This document shows, in pieces, positions 1-11,339 of a stretch of 64,000 nucleotides of DNA (its first letter is position 1; each line of letters starts with the position of its first letter). Source of the DNA: Colias croceus (taxonomy: Eukaryota > Arthropoda > Insecta > Lepidoptera > Pieridae). The stretch is from the NCBI RefSeq assembly GCF_905220415.1, contig NC_059550.1, forward strand, positions 6,698,501 to 6,762,500, given 5' to 3'. The notes under the pieces are model-generated. The model worked only from the letters and a program-made list of their open reading frames with translations, had not been told where the DNA came from and did no database searches. The translations under genes and the position numbers were made by a program.

Positions 1-322
1 TTTTCAAGTATGGAAGAAATCTTTGTCGTAAGCTTTCTATGCCGTTCAATTGTTCAGCTTGAATAGTTTTTCAAGTGATGTTATCTAATATTGATCAATA
101 TAAGATTCCATCAAATATAGTAATCTGTGATAGAAATTCCTTTTTATTGGAAAAAGACAGTTTTCACAAAAGTTGTATGAAGACTGATAAGATGATTTAG
201 AAATACTTGCAAAATATTATAAAACCCGAATATATTATGACTAATTATATTGTACGAATGATAATATCTGCATTACTTAAATTGTACCAATATACCTAAT
301 ATACTTTCCTTGCTAATTTCAG

Positions 323-2075
323 CCTAAACAATGCCCGTTCCACGATCACAAACGTAAACGCACAGTTAAAAAATGAAGGAACAAGATGTAAATTATGTAT
401 TAATTAAAAAATTCTCGTCCAAATTTTTACATGTCTGTACTTAAAGGAGGATTTAGGGCTGCATGAAGAATTAAATAGTGGGAGTAAAATAAAGGTTGAT
501 GAAGAGGATTTTCAAAACAGAGACGACGACCCATTAGAATTAAATAAAAAATTGGAGCCAGTAGACAGTGACGGACACGGACCATACATACCAGGATCTG
601 CCACAGATCCAGATAAACGACATGATAGTTACGACCTTCTGGTAAAAGACGCAGTTGAACAACTTCATGGTCCTCAAGAAGATAGCAATGATAAATTTTG
701 GCGAAAAGTTGCTGAAAATGCACAGAAAAATGAGCAAAATAATATTGAGAATATGAAATACGCAAAGAAAAGCGCGACACCTAAATTACCGTACGTGAAC
801 GTTGCGCAAAATTTTAATTTTGCCAAAGGTATGCATGCGGGAAATTTAGAACATCAACCCTTACCGGACACGTTGGGGTACCGAAATTTAACTAAGGTAG
901 GAGAACACAGAGACTCTGACATCGTAGTGAAACCATATGCTATAGGTTGGAAAGGTTACGGAGCTTCTGGTCCGACTTGTTGCACAAAAATGCGAGTACA
1001 TAGACCGAAAACGTGTGATCCCAAAAAAAATGAAACAGAAGCAGACCGTAAGCAACGGCCAGTGACCTCAATACAAGATTTGGGTGGTCAGTATAAGAAG
1101 CCTTTGTCACTAATGGATTTAGCTATTTGTTGGGATTTTAAAGCGGATGATCCAAGACGAGAGCCTAAACCTCCGAAACACATAGATGGATCAAATGGAT
1201 CTCAAGCACCAGCAGTTTTTACAATGGTGCACACGCCTAAAGAAACATTGGAAGACAATATAGCACCGGGACACTCTCAGTCAATTTTTAACCAGAACCG
1301 TATAACTCAAGATATAGGACATCACAGTGTGCCTCATTTTGAAAAAGACATGACGAAAGAGAAACGGAAAGATACCTGTGATGTGCAGCATTGTCCCCAG
1401 CATAATCATAGGGAAAATATTTCAAGATCTAAGTCTTCAAGCAGGAAAAGTTCTGCTCAATCACCAAAAAATGGTAAATGTGACGGTGTTAACGGGTGCG
1501 GCACCCCATCGAATTCAAACTCTAGTCACGGTTCTTCGAAGGCAGAAAATTTTAAAACCATAAAAGAAGCCTGGACTAGCAATAATAAAAACAATTGTAA
1601 CGGAATAAATCGTCGAAATCACAGTTTAGAATCGTACGACAAAACCCCTTTAGCGCAAGGAAAACTGCATCAAAGTTCGCCAAACGATTCTCAAATATCT
1701 CGCTCGCCAAAAGAGTCGAGTGACGCGGGTAATAACAATACGAAACATAAGCATTGCATTTCTTGCAATGGATATAAAGCAAATAAAGATGTCAAACAAA
1801 AAGAAGATTACAAATTTGCTTTCAAAGCTGGCAATCCCAATTCAGTTCAAAGCCACAGTTCTAATGAGTCGAAAAATGTTAAAATGCCGAAAATGCGTCA
1901 TCCGTACACAAAGAAATCCTATACCATTCCTACTTTGGCGCCGCCGTTTAGTATTTGGCGGGATGCGAATGCCACAGGATATCCAGAGCATTGGAGATTA
2001 GCTAGCGTTTACCAACACGCATATAAGCCACCGGAGCAGCGACGTAAACCTCTCATAAATAGCGTTTTCCAATAA
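323..2075 (+). CDS. Unidentified basic Ser/Asn/Lys-rich protein, 3' part of gene
   Basis: Two exons are seen: 323-364 (acceptor AG at 321-322, donor GT at 365) and 447-2075, joined in phase 0 across an 82-bp intron. The 5' exons lie outside the window. The last exon encodes more than 540 residues, far too long for chance. The protein is hydrophilic, has no signal peptide or membrane segment, and has a low-complexity Ser/Asn/Lys/His-rich middle. Conserved-looking blocks flank it: an N-terminal half with KPYAIGWKGYG and CWDFKADDPRREPKPPKHID, and a C-terminal PFSIWRDANATGYPEHWR block. Short Pro/Trp/Tyr blocks of this kind occur in axonemal and sperm-flagellar microtubule-associated proteins, but this is only an impression and I do not recognise the family. 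A polyadenylation signal AATAAA lies at 2115-2120. Confidence 0.8.
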
Positions 2076-2114
2076 TCAAATTTCAAGGGTAATTAATTGT
2101 AATAATGACACATC

Positions 2115-2136
2115 AATAAATAGAATTTCTTTTATT
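2115..2136. terminator. Convergent polyadenylation signals of the first gene and Smg9
   Basis: AATAAA on the + strand at 2115-2120 serves the upstream + gene (stop at 2075). TTTATT at 2131-2136 reads AATAAA on the - strand and serves Smg9 (stop at 2213). The two signals are 10 bp apart, so the transcripts probably overlap tail to tail. Confidence 0.55.
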
Positions 2137-2212
2137 ACATCAATTATTATCGTTTCATTTGCGAACACCTGCGTATTTATCTCACTTTCCCGCTTGATAA
2201 CAACATTACCGA

Positions 2213-5200
2213 TTAAGGTAAAAATCGTTCATATTCTAGGAAAAATGTGCACTTCTTTATAGTTTCCCAAGCTCTGTTGCAGAAATGGAACCAGCCTTTT
2301 TCCGATAGATTTGGGACGTTTGTGATTTGGTGTCTATTAACTCCTAATAGCATCCATCGCAATCGATGGGCTAATTCTTCGAAAGAAGGATGGCCTCGGT
2401 AAATTTCTTTGTTACCTAAAAATGATAAATACGTAAATGATATTTACAATGGTTAACTTCAACATCAGCATCAAATATCTATGAACTGTTTTATATCAGT
2501 GTTTTAACATTTATATTATTGAAAACTTACCGTAATCGCTATAGACTTCTGGCAAAAGGAACAAATTGATTGGTTGACCACAACTATCGACATTGTATGA
2601 TTGGCTCACACTATTTACATTGAGACCATTTCTGTTGGCATCACTATATAAGTACATGCCAGAGTTTAGTTGCAGATTTGATCTTTGGAATGCTTTCCTG
2701 AAAATTTTATAACTTTGTTAAAATGTTTCATATAAGGAAGAGGCATTTTCCATGTGTATCACTCATTTATTGTGTAAACGCTTCCTATAGGTGGAAACAT
2801 TTTCGATTATTTTAACATTATTCGTATCCTGTAGTTGGAAAAATTAAAAAAATCTAACAGATTAATTTAAAATCCATTTTAATATTTGAACAGTATAAAT
2901 AGGTATATAAAATGTTAGACATTGTTGAATTGATAAAAATGATAAGTAATGGAGATAATAATATATATCTAGTTTTAAATTTCATTACAAAGTTCATTAA
3001 AAAATATCATTTGATAGCATATACAGGCCGATTAAGAAGAGCTGGAACGTAAACACATTCACACATTGCACATGTGTAGTGTCTATGAAGATGCGCACGG
3101 CGTGACGTCATACTGCATACGCATCATGAAAAGTCTGCCCATCTCTCTCACGCGCAGATTAGCTTATGAGAGTGAAGGGGACAATTATTGTTTTTATTTT
3201 GCAATTGTTTATAAATACAGGGTGATGTAATCAAAGACAAAGGTGTTAAGTATACTACGAACTATATTTATTTATTTATTTATTTCATTAAGGATCACCA
3301 ACATGACATACACTGATACAGAGATAAGAGCATTAAAGTAATTACAATCGTAGACATAGTGCTGTCACAATTATAGGCAACCACCACTAACAAATACAAC
3401 ATTAAATCCAAATCTAAGACACACAGTCTGCAGCTAACTGCAGATTAGGTAAAAAATACACATATACATAATACATAAAACATAAATCCAATTTTGACGG
3501 CAAAATAATCAAATTAATGTTAAAAGAAAACTACATTTGATCAACTGGGTTTTGGCAAAGGTTCAATCGAGAGCAATTCCTTTTTAAATTTATGTACAGT
3601 ATTTGAGAAAATGTCAATAGTCTTATTTTTGCCAGAAACTATATTATTATATTCTTTGGTAAGGCGAGAAATGCCTGAATAATGGCCTAGATTACTATTG
3701 TGGAATTTTGTATGGAACGGCATATTATTAGAATTTCTAGGCAATCTGACTGGAACTTTAAAGTTAAGCTGAGATACCAATGACGCACAATCGATTGACC
3801 CATTCACCAATTTATGTAAAAAGACCTGATCCAAAACCTTCCTCCTCTGATAAAGTGTTCGTATTTTAAAATAATCAAGACGTTCTGAGTAACTACGAAT
3901 TTTTTTGGCTACGTTGCAACTATACGCTAGATGCCACAAAAATCTTTTTTGAATGCGTTCAATATTGTTAATATGAATCTTGTATTTTGGATTCCATATT
4001 ACGCTGCAATATTCTAATTTGCTTCTGACTAGGGCATTAAAGAGGGTAATTTTTGTGAGAGGGTTTCTAAAATTTTTACAAGTTCTCAGTAAAAAGCCCA
4101 ACATTTTGAAACCGTTATTAATTATATTGTTGAAGTGGGCGTGAAAATTAAGTTTTGCATCGAAATAAACAATTGATATTCGACGAGATAACTACTTGGC
4201 GGCACGCGGATTAGAAATTTTTTCTACTTTACCTAGGATAAATTATGTAACAATTTTAATAAGTTTTGTAAACTAAATGTAAACGCAGTAAGTTAAAATT
4301 TTCATACATAGCTTTTATTGTAATTTAGCCTTATCTCTTACGTGCTAGGGCAGCTAGGGTTTCGCTTGTATTGTATTGGGAGTGAGCGCATGTGTTATTT
4401 GTATTGCTTATATCGTTATTTTGAATATGACATGAAATTTAATTATTATTTGATAATTGAATGATTATCAATACTATATTACAATATAATTGATTAGGTA
4501 TGAGAATAAATAATTAAGTTCATCGATTGAGTTACTTTTAAATTGTAATTTTACATATAAGTTATGAGAGCTTTCATATTATCTACAACGCACCCATTTT
4601 ACAATTCAAGTCTAGGTACACTAGAATCGCATTTATTTTTGAACATACTGTATAGTAAAATTGCATAAGTGTGAGTACTGCGAACATGCCAGCTTTCCTT
4701 ATTGACCATTACATATTATGTCATATTAATATCTTATAGAGAATACACATGCATGACTTTTATTAAAGGTTCAGTAAAAGAACTTAAGAACAGCTGAACA
4801 GTTTTTAATAATTTTATGTTTGATAATTGAAACTCTAGCTCTACTCTATTACATATTAATATATTCTTAAGTATGAACCTAAATTTATTTTAAAGTTTCT
4901 AAAGTCTAAACATACCTATACAGATCTTGCATAGTTTTAACACTACTGGTAGTAAAATCTTCTAATTGACATCTATTGTGAAGTAAAAGTAAGTGAGGAT
5001 TACATTCTCCAGACAATGTTGATTCTGAATTGTCTTGAGTTACATTTGTGCTTGCAGACAGTGAGGGTTTTAACATCTCTGCTGTTTGAATGTACCTAGA
5101 AGACATTAAATAATTGACTATTGAAAATAATGATACACATGAAATTGAGTAGTTTTATTATTTCAGTCCCCCTGTTTGTGTCATAAATTAAAAATGCTTT

Positions 5201-8200
5201 TCGCCCACGAATGAAGAACTTTTTACCATTTTACCCGAAGGAAAGCATCATTGGTAGAAACGATCAAAACTGTGCGGATCGGCAACGTCGCGCTAGCATG
5301 ACAAGCGACTGAAGCTTCGTTGCCGCTCGTCTTGCGTTCGCTGTGCGGCACACACAGTTAGTGCTGATTTACACAGGGTCAGTAACTGACTACAAATTCG
5401 AGGCAAATCAGTGCTGACCCGAAAAAAACCCTGTGTAAACAGATTTGAAGTCAGTACAGAGACTTGAACTCAGCGCTGAGTTGAATATTCGGACACGAAT
5501 ATTTTAGAGTCAGTTGGCGCCCCCCGCTACCCGCGCACCCCTGCGTCAGCCAAATAAACCCCGTGTAAACAGACAAGTCAGTGCGTGGTTAGTCACTGCC
5601 GCTGCATTATAGAGTGACCACGTTTTTTTCGCTGGCGATAAAAGTGACCCGTAAGCGAAGACGAAACCTTCAAATTGTTGCAATTATATGGCAAAAACGA
5701 GTGTCTTTGGGATATTAAATCCCTAAATCCATTTTCTTACCCATTGTCGTTTATTTTTAGTTATATCTCATTTTCTACAATTTCTATTAACTCATTCAAC
5801 AGCAAAATTGATAAATTTTTCAACAAATAATTAAATCGTCGTTTCAGTTGTTTTCGCGAATTTATTTTTCCCACTGACTTCACAAACGTGTGGTCACCGT
5901 GAGAAACGCACCACTACTACTTACTTCATGTAAACAGTTAAAGTCAGTCGCAGCGCCAATTTCGGCGCCGCGACTGACTTGTCTACTGACCCTGTGTAAA
6001 TCAGCACTTACATTAAACTGCTCAACTGACTTTCAAGATGCTAGTTGTAACTTTTACCAAAACTGAGACAATATGTAGCTTGATCCACGATTGCTTAAAG
6101 AAATGGGGATGTAAAAAATATGCAAAATACGCCTATCGTTATTTGTAGGTTGCATTCATTCAATCATAACATGTGACATGTCCATGGACAATCGGCTTTA
6201 TAGTTTCAAATGAATGTGGAATTATACCTTTTCGCTTTTTTTGTCAACAACGCCATCTATATATGATATTTGGTTCAATAAGATGGTGGAATCAATCATA
6301 ACTTTATTAACATAATTTTTGTTAATTATTACTTAGTTAAGTATTTATAAATAATCTAAATTTTCCTATTAAATTCAGAATATGTTACTAAGAAAGGAAC
6401 CTTACCTTATAAAGTTATAATCAGTAAACCAATCCTGTACTGCAATTAAAACATGGCAAATTGCCATCAAATATGACGCTATTTGCAAGCAATCAACTGT
6501 GACTATATTAGCACTTCTAGAAGTTATTGTACTTATATTTGTGTCAATTAAGCATGGCGACCAAAGGGGCTGGCAGTCCAGGAGTATAACACGGTCACTT
6601 GTTACATACATATCTATACCTAAAATAGAAATACAAGAATGAGAAGTTATATTACATCAATGCACATTTCTAAAGGAATTAATTCAGTTATCTGCTGGTG
6701 AAAATAGTTAAGAGTAGAGTTAAGAGGTTTTATTTGAGCCTAACCAAAATTAAATCGTTTTCCATATAAAATATTAGCAAAATTAAAAAATGAGAAATAA
6801 TACACACCCCTAGTACATTGGCTGCCCCTCTCTATTTGTTCAATGTTTTGCATATTAAATATAAACGGACTAGTATTGCTGATATTTTCCTTTTTTTCCT
6901 TTTTATCATTATCTATAAAGTTCAGATTCTCCATTTGATTTTCTACACTGTTAACATTTGACTCAAAACCTTGATTTTCTTCTGGCACTTCATGTGAATG
7001 TAAAATTTCATGACATAGGTCATCAATTGGTTTGTTCTGGTTAATAAGATTCATTATTAAAGATTTACCCACTCCTTGCATACCTAAAAAAGAAGCAAGA
7101 TGAAGCATTGAAATGAAGAATTCATCATTGACAGAATATTTTTACTAGAGGTCCGCCCTCGCTTCGCCCGTGGTACAAGAAGTTCTCTCCATAAGAACCA
7201 TCTTCATACTTCAAGAAATATTATAAAGAAAGAATTAACAAAATTGCTTCAGGTGTTCTCGAGATTGGCGCTTAGCAACAAATTTGGTGATTCATTTATA
7301 TAATTCATTATTATAATTCATAACAAGCTAATTTGATAGTAATTATTTAATCAATCATTAATCTATGAAATAATAAAGAATGATAATATACAAAATAGCT
7401 TTTTGATACATATTGAGTCATATGAAAATGTTATGAACTTGGTAAAAAATATATATTACCAATAACACCGATAACCAAATAATTTGTATTGTTATCATTC
7501 AAAAACTCAAGTGCTGCAAGGTTGAATTCCAAGTTTTCGTCAAGTAACTTCATTGGTTCTGTCATTACTTTCAAAGGGGGACATGGTTTATGCTCTGAAA
7601 AAGATAAATTAATAACATACTTACTAATTGATTACCATTTGAGACTAAATAATCTTTGTTTAACAGTATTTGGAATAATATAAGAATATCCTTGAATAAT
7701 AAATGACTAGGTTAACCCTTAATTCACTATCTGAGTCCATTGGACTCACATCGAACTTTCAAACTACTATAATTTTTTCCCCTGGTGACTTATTTCCTCC
7801 ACCGTCTCAGTACCTTCCTGCAGTGACGCGGGCACCGCGGTAGCGAGAGGACGTGCGTCTGCGCTGCGTAATAGGTAAGTTATTACGTCAAGTGAGTCCC
7901 ATGGACTCATACTAGTGAATTAAGTAATATTTTATTTATTTGTTACGATTCTTAAATGTTGCTTATTTGTCGTATTAATGATATAAAAATATGTAACTAT
8001 TTTTATTTTTGTTGTTGTTGTAGGTTTGTAAAATGGATCTAAAACAACATAAAGTTGTAAATATGAATGAAGACCAGGCGGATTCTATTTTGGAATCATG
8101 GATCACACAAATTATGAATGATGAAGATGCGAGCCACTCTGAAACCGAAGACAAGTTACCTAGGGCAGAAAGAAAGTATTGTTATCTATGTAATTACAAA

Positions 8201-9140
8201 AAGAGAACAAAGACTGCACATTTATGCACTAGATGTCTGAAGCCTGTATGTTTGAGTTGCTCAAAAAAGGTATGCCGTCGTTGCCTGTAATCGGTGGTAA
8301 TACCCCATTGCACGTTTTATTTTTTTGTATAGAAGCGTACATTTTTGTTGTTTATTTTCGGTTTTGTATTCCTTTAGAAGTCTTATAAAATAAATAAGAG
8401 TTATTAGTTAAAAATATTTGTTATTATTGTAGGGCTTTGAAAATAACTCTGTTTTTTAAGACTATTAGAATAAGTTTTTTTTATTTTTAAGAGTATTTCA
8501 GAAGTTTATCCAGTTTTGTTATTTTTTTGTAATGCCTTAATAAACATTTAAAAATAATAATAAAAAAAAAATAATAAAAAAAGAGTTTTATTTGAAAAAA
8601 CCACGCTAAGAAAATATATGAGTCCAATGGAAAGCTGTTTATGTTAGCAAATTTCACGTAGTGAATTGAGGGTTAAACAAGTATAGACAAATCCACACAG
8701 GTATATTAATCTCATATAAGTCCGGAAGGCTGTCCTTGTACTATAGTAAACAACTTTATTTAGGTATAGAAATAGATATACAAGTACCTTTTTTCTCCTT
8801 TGATTCATTTTGTGCTATTTTGTTCGGTTGTGGTCCTTCGTCTATTGATTGTGACTTAGGACTAACTGGTCTTTCATCCTTTGGGGCACTTTGCTCACGA
8901 GTTTTTAGTATTATTGTAGGTTGTTTTTCCTTGTCCGCTTTTTCTTTTTGTTCTTTTGTTGTTTCACGATCCGATTTCAGAATTACGGGTCTTTTTGCAA
9001 TAGGTGAATTTATGATTTCCTGAAAATTTTCAAAGGTGTTTAAATTGATTTGTAATAACAATTATTTTATGTGTGTGTTAAACTAATAAAAAATTGCAAT
9101 AAACCTTTGTTATAATGACTTTTTTTTTCTTTTCTGCCAT
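2213..9140 (-). CDS. Smg9: SMG9, nonsense-mediated mRNA decay factor (complete, 8 coding exons)
   Basis: SMG9 is a GTPase-like partner of SMG8 that binds and restrains the SMG1 kinase, which phosphorylates UPF1 in nonsense-mediated decay. Exons in transcript order: 9140-9105, 9019-8788, 7594-7460, 7083-6808, 6619-6406, 5095-4916, 2697-2531 and 2415-2213. All have GT..AG borders and consistent phases (0,1,1,1,2,2,1), giving 480 residues (human is about 520). The charged N-terminal tail carries PTIILKTRE. The G domain starts with LVIGVIG and a P-loop GMQGVGKS split by an intron. It continues through GSQCTRG, VILLDCQPL (where an active GTPase would have DxxG) and VLIAVQDWFTDY. The C-terminal part keeps YIQTAEMLKPS, PINLFLLPE and HPSFEELAHRLR, all close to other SMG9 proteins. 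Introns hold a LINE fragment, a miniature element and a deleted piggyBac copy, none of which damages an exon. Confidence 0.93.
3265..4200 (-). mobile_element. 5'-truncated non-LTR retrotransposon (LINE), 3' end of RT ORF
   Basis: An antisense ORF (4104-3541) encodes 187 residues resembling the C-terminal part of jockey/CR1-like LINE reverse transcriptases: ALVRSKLEYCSVIWNP followed by IERIQKRFLWHLAY. No upstream catalytic RT domain is present. The 3' end carries a simple tail of repeated AAAT units (+ strand TTTA repeats near 3267-3284). The copy lies in Smg9 intron 6, in the same orientation as Smg9. The 5' boundary is approximate. Confidence 0.75.
5361..6007. mobile_element. Harbinger-like MITE with GTCAGT motif array
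   Basis: Terminal inverted repeats GTGCTGATTTACACAGGGTC at 5361 and its complement ending at 6007 are flanked by a TTA duplication (5358-5360 and 6008-6010). TTA duplications and inverted ends suggest the PIF/Harbinger superfamily. There is no transposase ORF. The motifs AGTCAGT/ACTGACT and TGTAAACAG recur many times inside. Located in Smg9 intron 5. Confidence 0.75.
7142..7310 (+). repeat. Lepidopteran retroposon tail fragment (CTTCGCCCGTGG family A)
   Basis: Starts with TCCGCCCTCGCTTCGCCCGT and continues with TCTCTCCATAAGAACCATC and a degenerate 3' part. Related copies are at 12592 and 49108. It looks like the 3' end of an RTE-type LINE or a SINE that shares that tail. In Smg9 intron 3, opposite to the gene. 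Confidence 0.55.
7716..8672 (+). mobile_element. Internally deleted piggyBac element
   Basis: TTAA target sites at 7712-7715 and 8673-8676 flank inverted ends CCCTTAATTCACTA and TAGTGAATTGAGGG. Subterminal copies of a GAGTCCA(A/T)TGGACTC palindrome lie near both ends. TTAA targets with CCC..GGG ends are diagnostic of piggyBac. At 957 bp it lacks nearly all of the transposase but keeps an ORF at 8033-8290. Inserted in Smg9 intron 2, transcribed opposite to Smg9. Confidence 0.85.
8033..8290 (+). CDS. Mini-ORF: piggyBac N-terminal tail fused to cysteine-rich C-terminal domain
   Basis: An 85-residue ORF inside the deleted piggyBac copy. Residues 1-45 are acidic (NEDQADSILESW, DEDASHSETED), like the N-terminal tail of piggyBac transposases. 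Residues 46-85 form a compact zinc-binding-like region with CYLC, CTRC, CLSC and CRRC pairs, like the cysteine-rich domain that ends piggyBac transposases and binds the terminal repeats. The catalytic DDD core is absent. A splice-like acceptor (TTGTAG) precedes the start codon and a GTAAGT-like donor lies near 7874, so an untranslated first exon is possible. An AATAAA follows at about 8387. Whether it is expressed is unknown; a DNA-binding repressor or plain deletion debris are both possible. Confidence 0.6.
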   Translation: MDLKQHKVVNMNEDQADSILESWITQIMNDEDASHSETEDKLPRAERKYCYLCNYKKRTKTAHLCTRCLKPVCLSCSKKVCRRCL

Positions 9141-9352
9141 CTCTTTTGGTTGTTTGTATTAAATCAGCAGAAATTGATAATTATTTTAAAATTAATGTTG
9201 ATTATTGTTTGTGTTTTGAACAGTTTTGAAGTTTTCCAATCTCATGTCAAATGTCAATGACATGACATTTTGAGATTATTTTTTTTAATAATTTATTCAT
9301 AACCATGGATACAAGTCCTTCAGTCGCAATCTTAAAGTAGGTACATTTTGGC

Positions 9353-9840
9353 TGTTTTCCAATTACAGAGCATAATGCGACTCAGTGGCGCACAATGCCG
9401 AATTATGCTGATGAAGTGATGCTAATTGGAACGTGAAACGTTTTACGTTCAGTGTTGAAAAAAAAAAAATATTCATAGAGTTAGCAATAACCTCATTAAT
9501 GTGTAATTGGTTGAAAACTATTTACGGTTATTTTAAGTAATTTGGATTTTGATTATTTCATTAACATTTTTTTCAATGTTTGTACCTTCATCCATACTTA
9601 TATTTATTTTTTTAACACAATTTGAATTAACTTTGATTATTTCGAAAAAACTACAATGAAACGAAAGCTTTAATTTTTTTCCATCAATTAATAATTACTA
9701 ACGATAAATCTTAGACGATAAATCTATTGCACGCATCAATTCACGCGCATTACTTTGAGTGCTCGTTTGTGCGAAGCGTTGTTGTAGTTGGAACTTGGAA
9801 TTATACCGCATATTGCGCTCTAGTGCTGTAATTGGAAAAC
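9353..9840. mobile_element. TIR element with GTTTTCCAATTACAG ends
   Basis: GTTTTCCAATTACAG at 9353-9367 is matched by CTGTAATTGGAAAAC at 9826-9840. No ORF. The terminal word TTGGAA recurs inside (near 9424, 9789 and 9796). Target duplication not clear. Confidence 0.6.
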
Positions 9841-10154
9841 ACGGTTTGATATTATTGAAGTAGGTATTGCTGGCTTCAATGAAAAGGCATTTGACTAACG
9901 TTGTGTTCTAGCTACTGTTAAGCATTCTTGGTTGTGGTTTAAATAATGATAAATACAAAATATATTTTCAACACCCATCATCAAGAACTTCTTGAATGAC
10001 AAGAAGTTTTAGTTAATCAATCTTGCATTCATTAAAATTATATAGACATTTTATTATGGTTTTATCGTGGATGCCAAAACTAGATAAAAATGGGACCAAA
10101 TTGTGGACCAAATGGATGGAACTGGTGTTTCAGATAAATGAATGTTCTAAAGTA

Positions 10155-10982
10155 TAGGTAAACCAGAATCTGATGGCAATTAGGGAAATCAAAATTTTGA
10201 GTGTGCAACCCTAGGGAAAATGGACTGAACGATCTTGATACTGCTTATTTTTTAGTTTATATCATTAGTCACATTACATAAGTGGACAATACTGTACTTA
10301 ATAATGAGATATCCACTTAATATTATGTAGGTACATACTTACATGTATAATATACATATTACTTTTACACAGGTAATACATATTATTATTTACACATACC
10401 TATATTTGTATGTTCATTATCATTATGCCATGTGAAAATATCGATGTTATATCGATAGAAAACTAGACTGCTTATAATTTTTTTAAAAATAAAATAAAAG
10501 TAAAATAAAACTATGTTTATTTTCGTAAGTATTAACAGATACACACATTATAAAATTGACTTGGACATCTTGGACTTGACGAATAGCCGTATTGGAAACT
10601 CCTGTAATAAGTTTTCATAAAATTATATTCCAATCAACAAACAATATTATAGTTACCTACATATAATATTTTTTAATTAAAAGTATCAAAGCGGGTAAGT
10701 CCAATTTACCAATAAAATCTTCTAAATTGAAAATTGTGATGTGTTTGACCCTTCTTCATCAAATATTTTTCTATACACATTATAAACAACACCTCTTGCT
10801 TGTGATCACAGCGGCTTTTTCGACATTTTCGAAGATTTTTTAGACAAAATCCTAAAAATTATTTATCAACTGCAAAAAAGACAAATAATTTGACAACCAA
10901 TTTGATAGTTGTCAAATAAGTTGCCACATGAAAATCTTTTATTTCTTAAATATAAATATGCCATCAGATTCTGGTAGACCTA
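10155..10982. mobile_element. TIR element with TAGGTAAACCAGAATC ends, TA target
   Basis: Inverted ends TAGGTAAACCAGAATCTGAT and, on the right, ATCAGATTCTGGTAGACCTA are flanked by TA on both sides. About 828 bp, AT-rich, no transposase ORF. Consistent with a non-autonomous Tc1/mariner-type element, though TA alone is weak evidence. Confidence 0.6.
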
Positions 10983-11339
10983 TAGCAACTTGAAATAATT
11001 TTATATCTATTTTTAGTAACTGGTAATATTGCTAGTCGGAAATCGGAACGTCGGAAGTTCTACAAGTCATATTTGTCATTAAATTGATATTTTTGTTAAT
11101 GTCACTTGCCCTTCAAGAAAGAACTAGGAAAATACCACGAAAATACTTCGGAAGTTATTTTAGACAACTCTTTGTTCCAAATTTATGAATCGCAATTAAA
11201 ATAGCAATACCATAAAATCACGGCGCTTAATGATTTAGGCGTTTGTTCAGAGTTTTTATTAGCCGTCGCCGTAGTTGATGCTCGCGTGCGTAGTTAGTGA
11301 GCATATTTCTTTAAATTACAATATCATTGTGGTTTCGAA

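Larger units (their letters stand above)
9141..11339. other. Intergenic region between Smg9 and the M6PR-like gene (divergent promoters)
   Basis: No coding exon could be supported. The stretch holds the divergent upstream regions of Smg9 (start at 9140, -) and the M6PR-like gene (start at 11340, +) and two inverted-repeat elements (9353-9840 and 10155-10982). Confidence 0.6.

Noticed and set aside
9305..9340. Possible first exon of a + strand gene divergent from Smg9 (ATGGATACAAGTCC then a GTAGGT donor).
   Set aside because: No downstream exon with matching phase and an open frame was found before the M6PR-like gene.
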